DNA of 64,000 nt from Ascaphus truei (taxonomy: Eukaryota > Chordata > Amphibia > Anura > Ascaphidae). The stretch covers positions 4,539,872 through 4,603,871 of the forward strand of contig CM071570.1 of assembly GCA_036426205.1 (NCBI GenBank), given 5' to 3'. Positions within the stretch are counted from its first letter, which is position 1; each line of letters begins with the position of its first letter. Shown piece after piece: positions 54,880-64,000 of this stretch. The notes under the pieces are model-generated. The model was given only the letters and a program-made list of their open reading frames with translations, was not told where the DNA came from and ran no database searches. The position numbers and the translations under genes are program-made.

Positions 54880-55640
54880 GGAGACTAGAAAATGGGGACA
54901 GTAGAGAAGGTTAAGATTGAGTCCAAGTTCAGTGAGTGGCAGAGGGTACAGGTGAGAGCTATGCTAGATCAGTATAGGGTTCTGTTCACGGACAAGCTGG
55001 GAAGAACACATACAGTATCACCGATCACCCAGTGCACACCGGTGATCTGGTGATAAGCATGCCTATCCGGTAGTAGCAGAGGTGAAGATCAGTATAGAGT
55101 GGGAAGTAGTGGAGAGGCTGGCCCTAGGGGTAATTGTACCAACCCAGAGCCCTTGGGCTTGTCCGGTAGTCCTAGTACTTAAGAAGGATGGGACCACCCA
55201 TTTCTGTGTGGACTACCGGCAGCTCAATGCGGGAATGGTGTCAGATGCTTATCCCATGCCCCATATGGATGAGCTGTTAGATGAGCTCGCGGGGGCAAAG
55301 TATTTGGCCACTATGAATCTGAGCAAAGGGTATTGGCAGATCCCACTGACCCAGGAGGCTAGGGAGAAGTCAGCATTCATTACTCCAAGTGGCCTCTATG
55401 AATTTTTAGTGATGCCATTTCGGATGAAGAATGCTCCGGCTACCTTCCATGCCTGGTCAATAGGTTACTGGAAGGGATGCAGGGTTTCGCACAGGCATAC
55501 CTGGACGACATCGCAGTGTCTAGCAGGACATGGGACAGTAACCTAGTTCATGTAGCAGCAATGCTTACAGAATTAGGGAAGCAGGACTCACACTGAAACC
55601 CACCAAGTGTTTAGTAGGTATGGTAGAGATTTTGTACCTA
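54880..55640 (+). pseudogene. Reverse transcriptase of Gmr1-like copy 2
   Basis: After an upstream block with stops (54900-55080), 55082-55450 reads SPWACPVVLVLKKDGTTHFC, YPMPHMDELLDELAGAKYLA, TMNLSKGYWQ (motif A Asp is Asn here) and FLVMPFRMKNAPATFHA. A frameshift at ~55450 leads to AYLDDIAVSSRTW (motif C intact). Motif A loss means no polymerase activity. RT follows integrase, as in copy 1. Confidence 0.85.
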
Positions 55641-55689
55641 GGGCAAAGGGTGGGCAGAGGGCACCTCAAGCCTGAACAAGCTAATGTTG

Positions 55690-56335
55690 ATGCAATAGTG
55701 CATTAATGTTGATGCTATGGTGCAGTGGCCAGTCCCCAAAACCAAGAAGCTGGTTATGTTTTTTTTGGCACCGATGGCTACTATAGGAAGTTTGTCCCAC
55801 AGTACAGCGCCGGGTCTAAACCCTTGACAGACCTGACACAGAAGCAACTCCCAGTTCTGGTAGCCTGGTCTCCTGCCTCTGAAACAGCATATCAGGCACT
55901 CAAGACAGCACTGGCCAGTGCACTCATCCTCGAATCTCCTTACTATTCAAAAAGATTTTTGGTGCAGACCGATGTCTCCGACTACGGTATCGGTGCTGTA
56001 CTCAGTCAAGTGTGGGAGGTGCGAAGGGGGGGGGGGGCAACCTGTGGTTTACCTGAGCAGAAAGTTACTGCCCAGGGAAGTGGCTTATGCCACAATTGAA
56101 AAAGAAAGTTTGTCCATGGTGTGGGCTTTGAGAAAACTACAGGCCTATATGTATTGCTGGACATTTACAGTCATTACTGATCCCAACCTCTTAAGTTGGT
56201 TGCAGAGGGTGTCTGGGGAAAATGGCAAGCTCCTGCGTTGGAATCTTGCCCTGCAAGAATTTGACTTTACAATCCAGCACAAAAATGCAGTGTGAAGGAA
56301 ATGCAGAGGGACTTTCACGCTATGACAGTCCCAGT
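55690..56335 (+). pseudogene. RNase H of Gmr1-like copy 2
   Basis: GTDGYYRKFVPQYSA, KPLTDLTQKQLPVLVAWSPA, then RFLVQTDVSDYGIGAVLSQV (Asp). A G run at ~56028-56038 causes a shift. YLSRKLLPREVAYATIEKES (Glu) and FTVITDPNLLSWLQ (Asp) follow. The frame ends at AGC-rich sequence 56290-56340 before the LTR. Confidence 0.8.
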
Positions 56336-56418
56336 GAACTAACAACCTGAAGACGTGACAGGCCAGTTAAACCGCTGGCCGAGGCGAGCATAACACAGCC
56401 TGCAACATGAGTGGGAAG

Positions 56419-56750
56419 GTGTGATGGTGAAGGGGTTAACCAGGCTCATCAATAAAGGTCAAGCCCACTTGGTTAACCCTGACCCGTGTGTTAGGGTCTT
56501 AGAGTGTAAGCTCTTGGACCCAGGTGTCAAAAATATATTACTGCAACTGTATACTGATTTTGCAACAATAAAGATGTATGTAGCATATGCATTTACTGGG
56601 GTGCTGGGATTGGGAGATTTCTAGGCTGTAAGTTTCAGGGTAGGTTTGTCGGGGGAAAGTCTTTACAGAATGTGTCTATGTATCGGGCTTAGCAAGGAAG
56701 GTAACCTCATGTGAGGAATATGTGGAGCACCGAAGGTAAGATAAAGCAGC
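56419..56750 (+). mobile_element. 3' LTR (5' part) of Gmr1-like copy 2
   Basis: Starts TGTGATGGTGAAGGGGTTAA. It contains inverted GGTTAACC repeats (56437 and 56469). CAATAAAG at 56567 is a poly-A-like word. Its far end is unclear because PLE 4 begins near 56760. Confidence 0.5.
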
Positions 56751-56759
56751 AGGACAAAC

Positions 56760-57950
56760 AGCATACACAATATTTTAAAAATCCAGTTTATTGAGTGGTG
56801 TCTAAGAGAGACATCCACAAACATATTACAACCAAGTCACTCTGACGCATTTCGGGCAAAGCCCTTTGTCAAAGAGTATATCCCCCCACGAGAAATGTGT
56901 GTGTTTAAATAAGAAATACCTGATTGATGCCGTCCGTAAACCGGAAATGACGTGAGCAGGATCTGATGCAAGTATCAAGAGGTGAACCAGTAAGCCTGAA
57001 AACTCAGGGAGGCAGTCAGAGCCAGCGCAACAGCTGCATCTGGCTGGGAGGACGGCAAATCAGTGTTTCATGCACACATAGATCGTATGGGTATATTAGT
57101 GGAAGGTTGACAATAGTTGGTGTTAGGGGGTGTGTCTGAGTCATGTCAATCACATCTAGTGACAGCAGACTCAAACATCCCACTCCAAATGTGTCAAGGA
57201 GATCAGAATAAAACAACAGTCTATAAACATGAATAGAGTTAAACATTGACACAAAACAACTATTGTAGATATAATAAACAAAATCTTTAAAATCAACACA
57301 ACATATTTAATAGGGGATCTGAATTTAAAAAAAGGGGGGGATAAAATGATAGTCCAAGGGGAGATAAATAAACTATGGATAAAAATCACTAAATTCAATG
57401 CTTAGCTCTATAAAAAATTAGTGCCAGCATTTATAGAATAGATGACTATAAATCTCCCCTTGTCAACATATACTGATATATAGCTAGCCGAGAACATGTT
57501 AATGACAAAGGTGAATAATCTAGTAAACTAGTGATCTTTTAAGGTAATACTTCTAGTATAAATCATATATTAATCAATATCAAAGTCATCCGTAATTGGG
57601 AAACAATTGGTATATACAATTGATATATAATGTATCAATGTATAAAAGAACTGAATAGGATGGGTATAGTTATATCCTGTGGTGTTTAATCAGAATCACT
57701 GATAATGAACCTGAAGTGGGAATAGCATAGGTAAATATAAATTACAATATTTAAGTAATTTGTCAGTTAAAGGATCACTAAAAATAGATGCAATATCAAA
57801 AGGATAGGATTCGTATTAAGGAGGAGGACTAATACATTTATTAATGAAGCTATAGCAAGAGAGGAACACATTCTAGTTGCTAACCAAGAAAATGTTTAAG
57901 CTCCCAGTCAGTGTTCATCCCTCGCAGGGACAGTGATCCCAGAGAGTGGA
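56760..57950 (-). mobile_element. PLE 4 3' region and terminus (minus)
   Basis: From the endonuclease stop to 56760. AT-rich 3' untranslated sequence without domains, ending in a terminus with the hammerhead-like motif at 56839-56877. Confidence 0.6.
56839..56877 (-). ncRNA. Hammerhead-ribozyme-like motif, well formed (U3-A8 variant)
   Basis: Minus strand: stem I ACTCT with AGAGT (5 bp), core TTGACAA (U3, A8), extra A, stem II GGGC/GCCC with TTT loop, GAA, ATGCGT as stem III (with one G-U pair), C as cleavage-site base. Complete in all parts. Confidence 0.7.
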
Positions 57951-57951
57951 T

Positions 57952-58545
57952 CTAAAACATTTCTCGACGATTGAGATTAATCTCTCTATTTCCACCCCTA
58001 GTGGGTACCATGATGTTTTTAAGAGCACTAAATGTGAACGTGTCTACACTGCCAGAGGGACATGTAGAGAAATGTCTCGATACTGGGTATCTGTCATCCT
58101 TTTGTCTAATAGATCTCAGGTGTTCAGATATCCTCTGTTTTAAGGGACGTATCGTTCTCCCTATATATCTGCTACCACAACCACATCTAAGCATATAGAT
58201 AACGTAGTTTGAATTGCAGGTAATGAGGGATCTTATCTTTAAGGTTTCCTTGGTGAAGATGTTCTTAACTTGTTGTAGTGGAGTAGCACAGCGACACATA
58301 TTACAATTGCCACATTTTCTGAAGCCTCTTATTTTGTTCGATATATTTGTCTTCTTATTAGTTTGTAACAGACTGGGTGACAGATAGTGTCCCAAGGTTT
58401 TGGCCCTCCGAAACACAAATTTTGGTTGTTTCTTAATAAAAGTCTTTAGCTCATCGTCAAGACTTAATATATTCCAATGCTTTAAGATAATATTCTGAAT
58501 CTGTTCAGATTGCTTACTTTAGGCGGAAATTAATAATGTGCTGAA
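57952..58545 (-). pseudogene. PLE 4 linker and GIY-YIG endonuclease
   Basis: Minus strand. QIQNIILKHWNIL and KFVFRRAKTLGHYLSPSLL (the connecting part; the nominal start codon is internal), CGNCNMC Cys cluster, NYVIYMLRCGCGSRYIG with R and EH (nuclease), SRHFSTCP His block, NIMVPTRGG near the end. RT is absent: upstream sequence from ~58545 is not PLE. It ends REINLNRREMF, before the usual terminal block. Confidence 0.85.
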
Positions 58546-58710
58546 CCATTAGAGAATTCATCTCTATTTTGCCTGGTTTGTTTTAAGAGGTCATTTCGAT
58601 TAGCACAAAAAGCATTGGTATAGGCCAAATCGATGTTATCTTTGTTGAAGCAAATTCATCTGTTCTCCGAATTCTGGATTTTAGCAATCCGTGGACTGAA
58701 CTCACAATCT

Positions 58711-58712
<2 letters not shown>

Positions 58713-58804
<92 letters not shown>
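58713..58804. repeat. (CA)n microsatellite, ~46 units
   Basis: 92 bp of uninterrupted CA. Reading frames through it (Thr-His, Cys-Val) are artefacts. Confidence 0.97.
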
Positions 58805-58806
<2 letters not shown>

Positions 58807-58829
58807 ACTTTGCCCATCTCTAATTAGAA

Positions 58830-59700
58830 CATTTGCCATTCTGAGTAGCAGCTCTAGCAGTGTGTACTAAACCAGCTGATGGGCAGCAAAACAGAATATG
58901 AATGAGTTAGGGGTTACTAACCAGTGCTGTTGGAGATCTCCCCCTCTGTGCATTGAACACAGTCATAGCAGCATCTGGGTCTTCCTTCCTGCTGAGCTTT
59001 TCTGTACCCAGGCAGGCAGCTCTCAGTGCACACAGAGCGGGGTTTCTAAAAATACAATGGAAAGTCATGAGTCACATATAATAATGTTTCATTTCTAGCA
59101 TTGCTGCATACACAGCGCAGAATGAGTAATACGGCCTTTCCCTGTTACATACAGTACTCATACAGCGGACGTTTTTCGATCAAATCATGGCGCCAATTTC
59201 ACGTGCTCTGCTGTTCTCCATGGGGCATGAACGCGGCCAATCACTCCAGGTACCGGTGCTTATCGCGGATACTTTGTTTGAATGTCATGGATTCTGTTCC
59301 TTTGGTTGCAATGAAATGAATGAATTGCAATGTGTACAGAACTCTGCTACTGTGCTACTGTGTCTATTTCATGTGTTTAAAAACCAGAACACTAAAATGC
59401 AATTTTCTACACTCGCCTAACTCGGTCGAACTTGCTGGAAGATTGGAAGACATCCCGTGTCATGACTTCGGTATTCCGATATACACAACGCATGAAGAGG
59501 TCTAATAACGGCCGCTGTATCAGTAGTGTCATGCATAAAGGGTCTAACTGTTGTGGAGTACGGCCTTGCGGTAGGGTCAGTAAGAGTCAAAACGGTATGT
59601 TTTTAGACTTTAAACCTGCAGTGGTTAACTTTCCAAAATAAAACAAATAGGCACACTGTTCCTTTAAGGCAAAACCAAATAATAAAATCAAAACCTACGT
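58830..59700. other. No recognised gene
   Basis: Unique-looking. Frames of 61-77 codons overlap without domains. Confidence 0.45.
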
Positions 59701-59704
59701 TTAC

Positions 59705-60445
59705 GACATTAGGTCCTGCCCCCGCAACAGGCTCAGTCAGACCAGGGAAGCTAACCCCAGGCACTGCATCATCAGACAAGCGGACAATGCCAGGCCCGGG
59801 CTTAGGCCCCGCCCCTGCACCACATCCTGTGACGCTTCACGCACGCATGGGAACCATTTACCAGCGTTGCGCCATGAACAGCAAATGATGAGTTAATCAT
59901 TACATCATCCTGGATCACCTGCACCTGGGACTCTCTCAGCCATCACTCCACCATTGGCCACTCTCTACTGAGTGGGCGGTTTAGCTCTTCCCTGCTAGCT
60001 GCTCATTGGGCACCTGCCCTTTATATGCTAAGCCAGCCCTCTGGCAAATTGGCTGAGCAAAATCTTTCGTCCTGAACTTAGTGCTTTCCTCAAACCTCCG
60101 TTGCCTTGTCCTGTTGCCTTGCGCATTCTGTTCTTGTTTGTTCCTCACTGTTTGACCTCGGCTTGTACCTGGACCCCCAACTTCTCTCTACCTCAACTTC
60201 GGCTTGCATCTGGACCTCTACCATCTTCGCTCCTCGACCAAGGCTATCCTCTAAGAACATCTGACTCCTCCAAATGCTGACCACGGTGAGTATTACGACT
60301 ACCCTCACTTCTCCAAACCTGATCAGGCTACATGACTATCACTCTACACTCCGGACGTGCTCACGCAGCTGGAGGTCGGTTCATAACGGCCGCTGCAGCT
60401 GTAACATCCCCATCTCAGCCTTGCGGTCCCATCCTATTTGTGGTG
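59705..60445 (+). mobile_element. Probable 5' LTR of Gypsy C
   Basis: TATA box (CTTTATATGC) at about 60020. CT-rich U5 style (CCTCACTGTTTGACCTCGG, CTACCATCTTCGCTCCTCGACC) like the other chromovirus LTRs here. Ends shortly before the Gag start near 60478. Left border uncertain. Confidence 0.45.
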
Positions 60446-60477
60446 AGCACCCATTACAGTATGCTCAGCTCCAAAAA

Positions 60478-61364
60478 CATGGACCCCACTTAGGTGGATT
60501 GAGTCTTGAAAACGCACGCCGACATGTTTGACAGACTGGAAAAATACATAGAGTAAAATAATCAGCGCATGGAGCTGCTCCAACAGGGTTCAGTCCATAT
60601 CTGATCAGACGCAACACTCCCCTTTCCACTCTGTTGCCCCAGTGGCACCAGTTCCTTCATCCATTCCTGTGGCCAGAGCCTCCGAGCCACGACTACCTAC
60701 CCCCAATCACAATGATGGTGACCCACATGGTTGTCACGGTCTTCTTAACCAATGTTTCATCCAATTCGAGCTGATGCCTTCTTGTTTCATGTCTCAGCAT
60801 TCTAAAGTGGCGTATATCATTTCCTTATTGATCGTTGACGCCCTAGCATGGGCCTCACCCATCTGCGAACTCAGATCAGACCTCACCAGCAACATCGCAT
60901 GCTTCACCAAGGAGTTCCACAATACATTCGATACACCCGGATGCAGGATAACTGCTGCCTCATCCCTTTTGCATATCTCCCAAGGTGCCCGGTCCATGGC
61001 CCGGAACTCTCTCGAGTTCCGCACCATAGCCACAGACACTGCTGGAATGATGTGTTGACGGCCGCCTTCTGGCAAGGCCTCTCCAAGAACCTGAAGGATG
61101 AACTCGCCGCAAGGACCGGCCCACTGAACTGGAGGAGCTTGTCACTCTATGCTTCCGGGTAGACAAGCGGCTACAGGAAAGGGGAGCCGAAAGAACCCGG
61201 AACAAGCAAGGTACGCAACTTCTTCATAGTTTCTACACATGGGCTGTTAATCCATCTCCGCCGGACCTGGAGGAACCATGCAGCTCGGCGTCAACAGGCT
61301 CCAAGCGGAAAACAACGCAGATGCAATGCCAGACTCTGCCTATAATAACACCGAACATCAGGTA
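60478..61364 (+). pseudogene. Gag of Gypsy C, with MITE
   Basis: Starts ATGGACCCCACT with a TAG within five codons. Then THADMFDRLEKYIE and NQRMELLQQ. 60642-61020 reads NQCFIQFELMPSCFM, SKVAYIISLLIVDALAW and FTKEFHNTFDTP (capsid-like helices as in Gypsy A). The zinc-knuckle region is broken at 61364 by a MITE, and its Cys residues are mostly lost (NNTEHQV). Confidence 0.75.
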
Positions 61365-61710
61365 CAGTAGAGGCAACTCTTATTCTAACAAAAACCAGTG
61401 GCAATTCCCCAAAAAACTCAGGAAACACCCAGGTACATTCTGAATACAAGCCTTAAACTTTCCTTAAACTAGCCCCAGCATTCCTGCATTGATTAATGGC
61501 CTATCAGATTAACAGCGGGGGTCCCTGGCAGTCCCATTCAAACTGAATTGAACTGCCAGGGATCCCTGCTGTGTTAATCCTATGGGTCGTTAGTCAATGC
61601 AGAAATGCCTTAAACGTGCCTCAAACTAGCCCAGAACATACCCAGCACATACCCAGAATGTAACCCGGCTAGTTTACGGCAAATGTTAGAATAATTTGTT
61701 GCCTCTACTG
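61365..61710. mobile_element. Tc1/mariner-type MITE (TA duplication)
   Basis: Terminal repeats CAGTAGAGGCAAC and GTTGCCTCTACTG, flanked by TA at 61363-61364 and 61711-61712. The centre is a long palindrome (GGTCCCTGGCAGT ... ACTGCCAGGGATC). Removing it rejoins the Gag frame (HQV to LAL). 346 bp, no transposase. Confidence 0.85.
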
Positions 61711-61739
61711 TACTTGCACTCACAAGTAGAGAAACGCCA

Positions 61740-62208
61740 AGTCCCAGTTAGAGCTAGAAGAATCCCACTGTGAACCCTATCTCCTTCTCCTCACAAAAAG
61801 ATGTTTACTAGGATTCTATTTCCCGTTACTTTAACCGGTGATACCTTCCACACCACCGCACAGGCCTTTCTGGACTCCGGGTCAGGGGGTAATTTCATGG
61901 ACCAGGGATTCGTTGAGAGAAACAAGATTCCCTTGGAACACAAGAAACACCCAGTGGGACTGGAGGCCATCGACGGTCACTTATAACCTGCATTTATTTC
62001 ACTGCAAACTATTTTCTTTCAGTTGCGGACAGGAGAGGGGTCACACGAGAAGATCCAATTGTATGTCATCCATTCCCCTACCGTCGACGTCATGCTTGGA
62101 CTCCCATTTCTCCAAGCACATAATCCTCAGATAGACTGGACCGAATCGGAGCCCTTCGAATGGAGTTCTCATTGTTTGAAAAACTGCTCCGTCTCCTCCA
62201 AAAAATAA
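61740..62208 (+). pseudogene. Protease of Gypsy C
   Basis: [16 protein letters not shown] keeps the active-site [12 protein letters not shown], then a TAA at 61984-61986, then VMLGLPFLQAHNPQIDW. The stop is close to the one in Gypsy A but not the same. Confidence 0.8.
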
Positions 62209-62219
62209 TGCAGGGTTTC

Positions 62220-63117
62220 AGTACCGGAACAGGTAAAAATACACTTACCGGAAATCTACCTTGACTTCCAGGACTTCTTTAACAAAGTACAATCTGTGGA
62301 ATTTCCCCCCCACCGGTCATTCAACTGCCCCATCAATCTGCTGTCTGTCTCGGTTTCCCTACGAGGATGTTCCTACCCATTATCCCCTCCTGAGAAATAA
62401 GTCATGAAAGAATAGAACCTGCAGAGGGGATTTATCCGGAAATCCTCGTCACCTGCTGGAGCAGGTTTTTCTTTGTAAAAAGAAAGACGGATCCCTCAGT
62501 CCATGCATCGATTATCGGGGCCTGAACAAGATCACAATAAAGAACCGGAATCCTTTACCCTTTATTTCCGAACTCTTTGACAGACTAAAAGGGGCCAAGA
62601 TCTTCACCAAGCTGGACTTATGAGGAGCTTACAATCTTGTAAGAATCTGTCAGGGGGACGGATGGAAGACGGCCTTCAACTCCCGGGACAGTCATTATGA
62701 ATACCTCGTTATGCCATTCGGCCTTTGTAATGCCCCAGATGTAATCCAGGACTTTGTTAATGAGATTTTCAGGGACCTCCTGGATCAATACATTATTGTC
62801 TACCTTGATGGTTTCCAAATCATCTCCAAGTCCGTACAAGAGCATCCGGGTAATGTTAAACAAGTACTTCTACGTTTATGACAGAACCACCTTTTTGCTA
62901 TTTTAAGTTAGAGAAGTGTCAATTCCATCAGATCACAACAGCCTTTTTAGGATATATCATCTCTGACACTGGCCTTGCCATGGATCCTGCCAAGGTGAAA
63001 GTGGTCTTGGATTGGCCTCGCCCCTCAACTCTGAAAGCCGTACAACGCTTCCTGGGCTTTGCAAACTACTTCCGAAGATTCATACAAAACGTATTTTCTG
63101 AAGTAGCGCCCACTTAG
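62220..63117 (+). pseudogene. Reverse transcriptase of Gypsy C
   Basis: Fragments in several frames: [12 protein letters not shown] KKDGS region near 62480, FTKLDL (motif A Asp) followed by TGA at ~62621, [20 protein letters not shown] (motif B), [12 protein letters not shown] near 62800, where motif C YLDD reads YLDG. The last part, 62878-63110, reads [15 protein letters not shown] and [12 protein letters not shown]. Loss of the second motif C Asp and several shifts make it inactive. Confidence 0.85.
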
Positions 63118-63330
63118 GCCTTAACACAGAAAGGTGCTGATCCCGCCTCATGGCCTCCTACGGCCATTCAAGCTTTCAGGAGACTGAAAATAGCCTTTGT
63201 GTCAGCTCCTGTCCTCGTACACCCAGACCCCGGGTTACCCTTCACCCTGGTGGAATACAAAGCAGAAGACCGATAGGAGACTTTTCTTCCGCCAGCATGC
63301 AAAATATCCGCAAACACCTTTGATTCCTTG
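63118..63330 (+). pseudogene. RNase H remnant of Gypsy C
   Basis: LTQKGADPASWPPTAIQAF, LKIAFVSAPVLVHPDP and LPFTLVEY remain of the tether. The catalytic RNase H part is deleted and the sequence jumps to the integrase linker. Confidence 0.65.
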
Positions 63331-64000
63331 GAGAACATCATTCAATGTCAGTCCAATATTCCTGAGGGTCTCGAAGACCCAGAGGGTCTCCTTTTCACCG
63401 CACCTGCTTTTCGTAGGAATGTACTCAAATGGGGTCATTCCTCCAAGAGCTCTGAACACCCAGGTACTAGGAGAACCATCGATCTGCTGGAACAGACTTT
63501 TTGGTGGCTGGGAATGCGGAGGGAAATCAAGGAATTTGTCACCACGTGCCCTACATGTGCTCAAGATAAGACTCCATGTAACAGATCCATAGGATTGCTA
63601 AAACCTCTTCCAATTTTGGATCGCCCATGGACCCACCTATCCATGGATTCATCGTGGAACTTCCAATGTCCTGGTGGCTGTGGACCGTTTCTCAAAGAAA
63701 GCTCACACTATTCCCCTCAAGGGTCTGCCTAACGCCCCCAAACTATCAGAAGTTTTTGTCAAAGAGATTTTTCATCTTCATGGGGTACCCCAGGTTATTG
63801 TCTCAGATCGGGGGTCTCAATTTATTTATAAATTCTGGCAGGGTTTTTGCCAGCAATTGGGGATTTCTCTTCATTTTTCTTCAGGATACCATCCCCAGAC
63901 CAATGGTCAGACTGAACGCACCAAACAATACTTAGAGCAATTTTTTTGATGTTTTGTTTCTGATACCCAAGACAATTGGACAGATCTTCCATCCTGGGCT
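63331..64000 (+). pseudogene. Integrase of Gypsy C, runs off window
   Basis: HHCC finger: HPGTRRTIDLLEQTFWWLG with CPTCAQDKTPC. LSMDSSWN (first catalytic Asp), one-base shift near 63665, then [27 protein letters not shown] (second Asp), [20 protein letters not shown] (Glu). A TGA at ~63948 follows. Core residues are largely preserved. The C-terminus and 3' LTR lie beyond the window. Confidence 0.85.

Noticed and set aside
58583..58827. Cys-Val and Thr-His repeat proteins
   Set aside because: Direct translations of the (CA)n microsatellite.

Overview
This is vertebrate nuclear DNA, most likely from an anuran amphibian. The evidence is the mixture of elements: at least four Penelope-like retroelement (PLE) bodies with GIY-YIG endonucleases, Gmr1-like and chromodomain Ty3/Gypsy retrotransposons, a CORE-type SINE, several families of small inverted-repeat DNA transposons, a vomeronasal type-2 receptor (V2R) exon, and long AT and CA microsatellites. 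There are no operons. No intact host gene is visible; nearly every long reading frame belongs to a broken transposable element. Two runs of N (13731-13759 and 36333-36462) are assembly gaps.

Layout. 1-3.0 kb and 7.0-10.1 kb hold two copies of a complex foldback repeat. It combines ~50-bp hairpins, clusters of CCAAT and perfect CRE (TGACGTCA) boxes, and exon-like pieces ending in splice donors. 3.8-6.9 kb is PLE 1 (minus). 10.7-11.1 kb is a hAT-type MITE with an 8-bp target duplication. 13.4-18.7 kb is PLE 2 (plus), with the longest reading frame of the window (522 codons, RT plus GIY-YIG). 20.3-24.15 kb is a Gmr1-like Gypsy element (minus) with integrase before reverse transcriptase and a SCAN-like Gag. 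26.2-28.4 kb holds a divergent forkhead gene, a partial tandem copy of it and a ~62-bp satellite. A fragment of the same forkhead 3' end and the same satellite recur at 34.8-35.1 kb, fused to the V2R exon. 36.9-43.8 kb is a chromovirus-type Gypsy with a second, chromodomain-bearing element nested inside it in the opposite orientation. 43.86-56.75 kb is a second Gmr1-like element cut into pieces by a MITE, a SINE, PLE 3, an LTR that itself contains another solo LTR, and a small inverted PLE derivative. 56.8-58.6 kb is PLE 4. 59.7-64.0 kb is a third decayed Gypsy element carrying a Tc1/mariner-type MITE, running off the window.

The most interesting thread is a small RNA motif that recurs at more than ten places, always in PLE terminal sequence: a hammerhead-ribozyme-like core with a palindromic stem III (ACGCGT or ACGT). 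The better copies show a C3-G8 to U3-A8 covariation, and almost all share an extra A after the core. The second is the multicopy forkhead/satellite unit, which looks like a dispersed, possibly mobile, gene fragment. The third is the hairpin/CRE/CCAAT foldback family. All retroelement genes seen here carry frameshifts, stops or lost catalytic residues, so their proteins are expected to be inactive.
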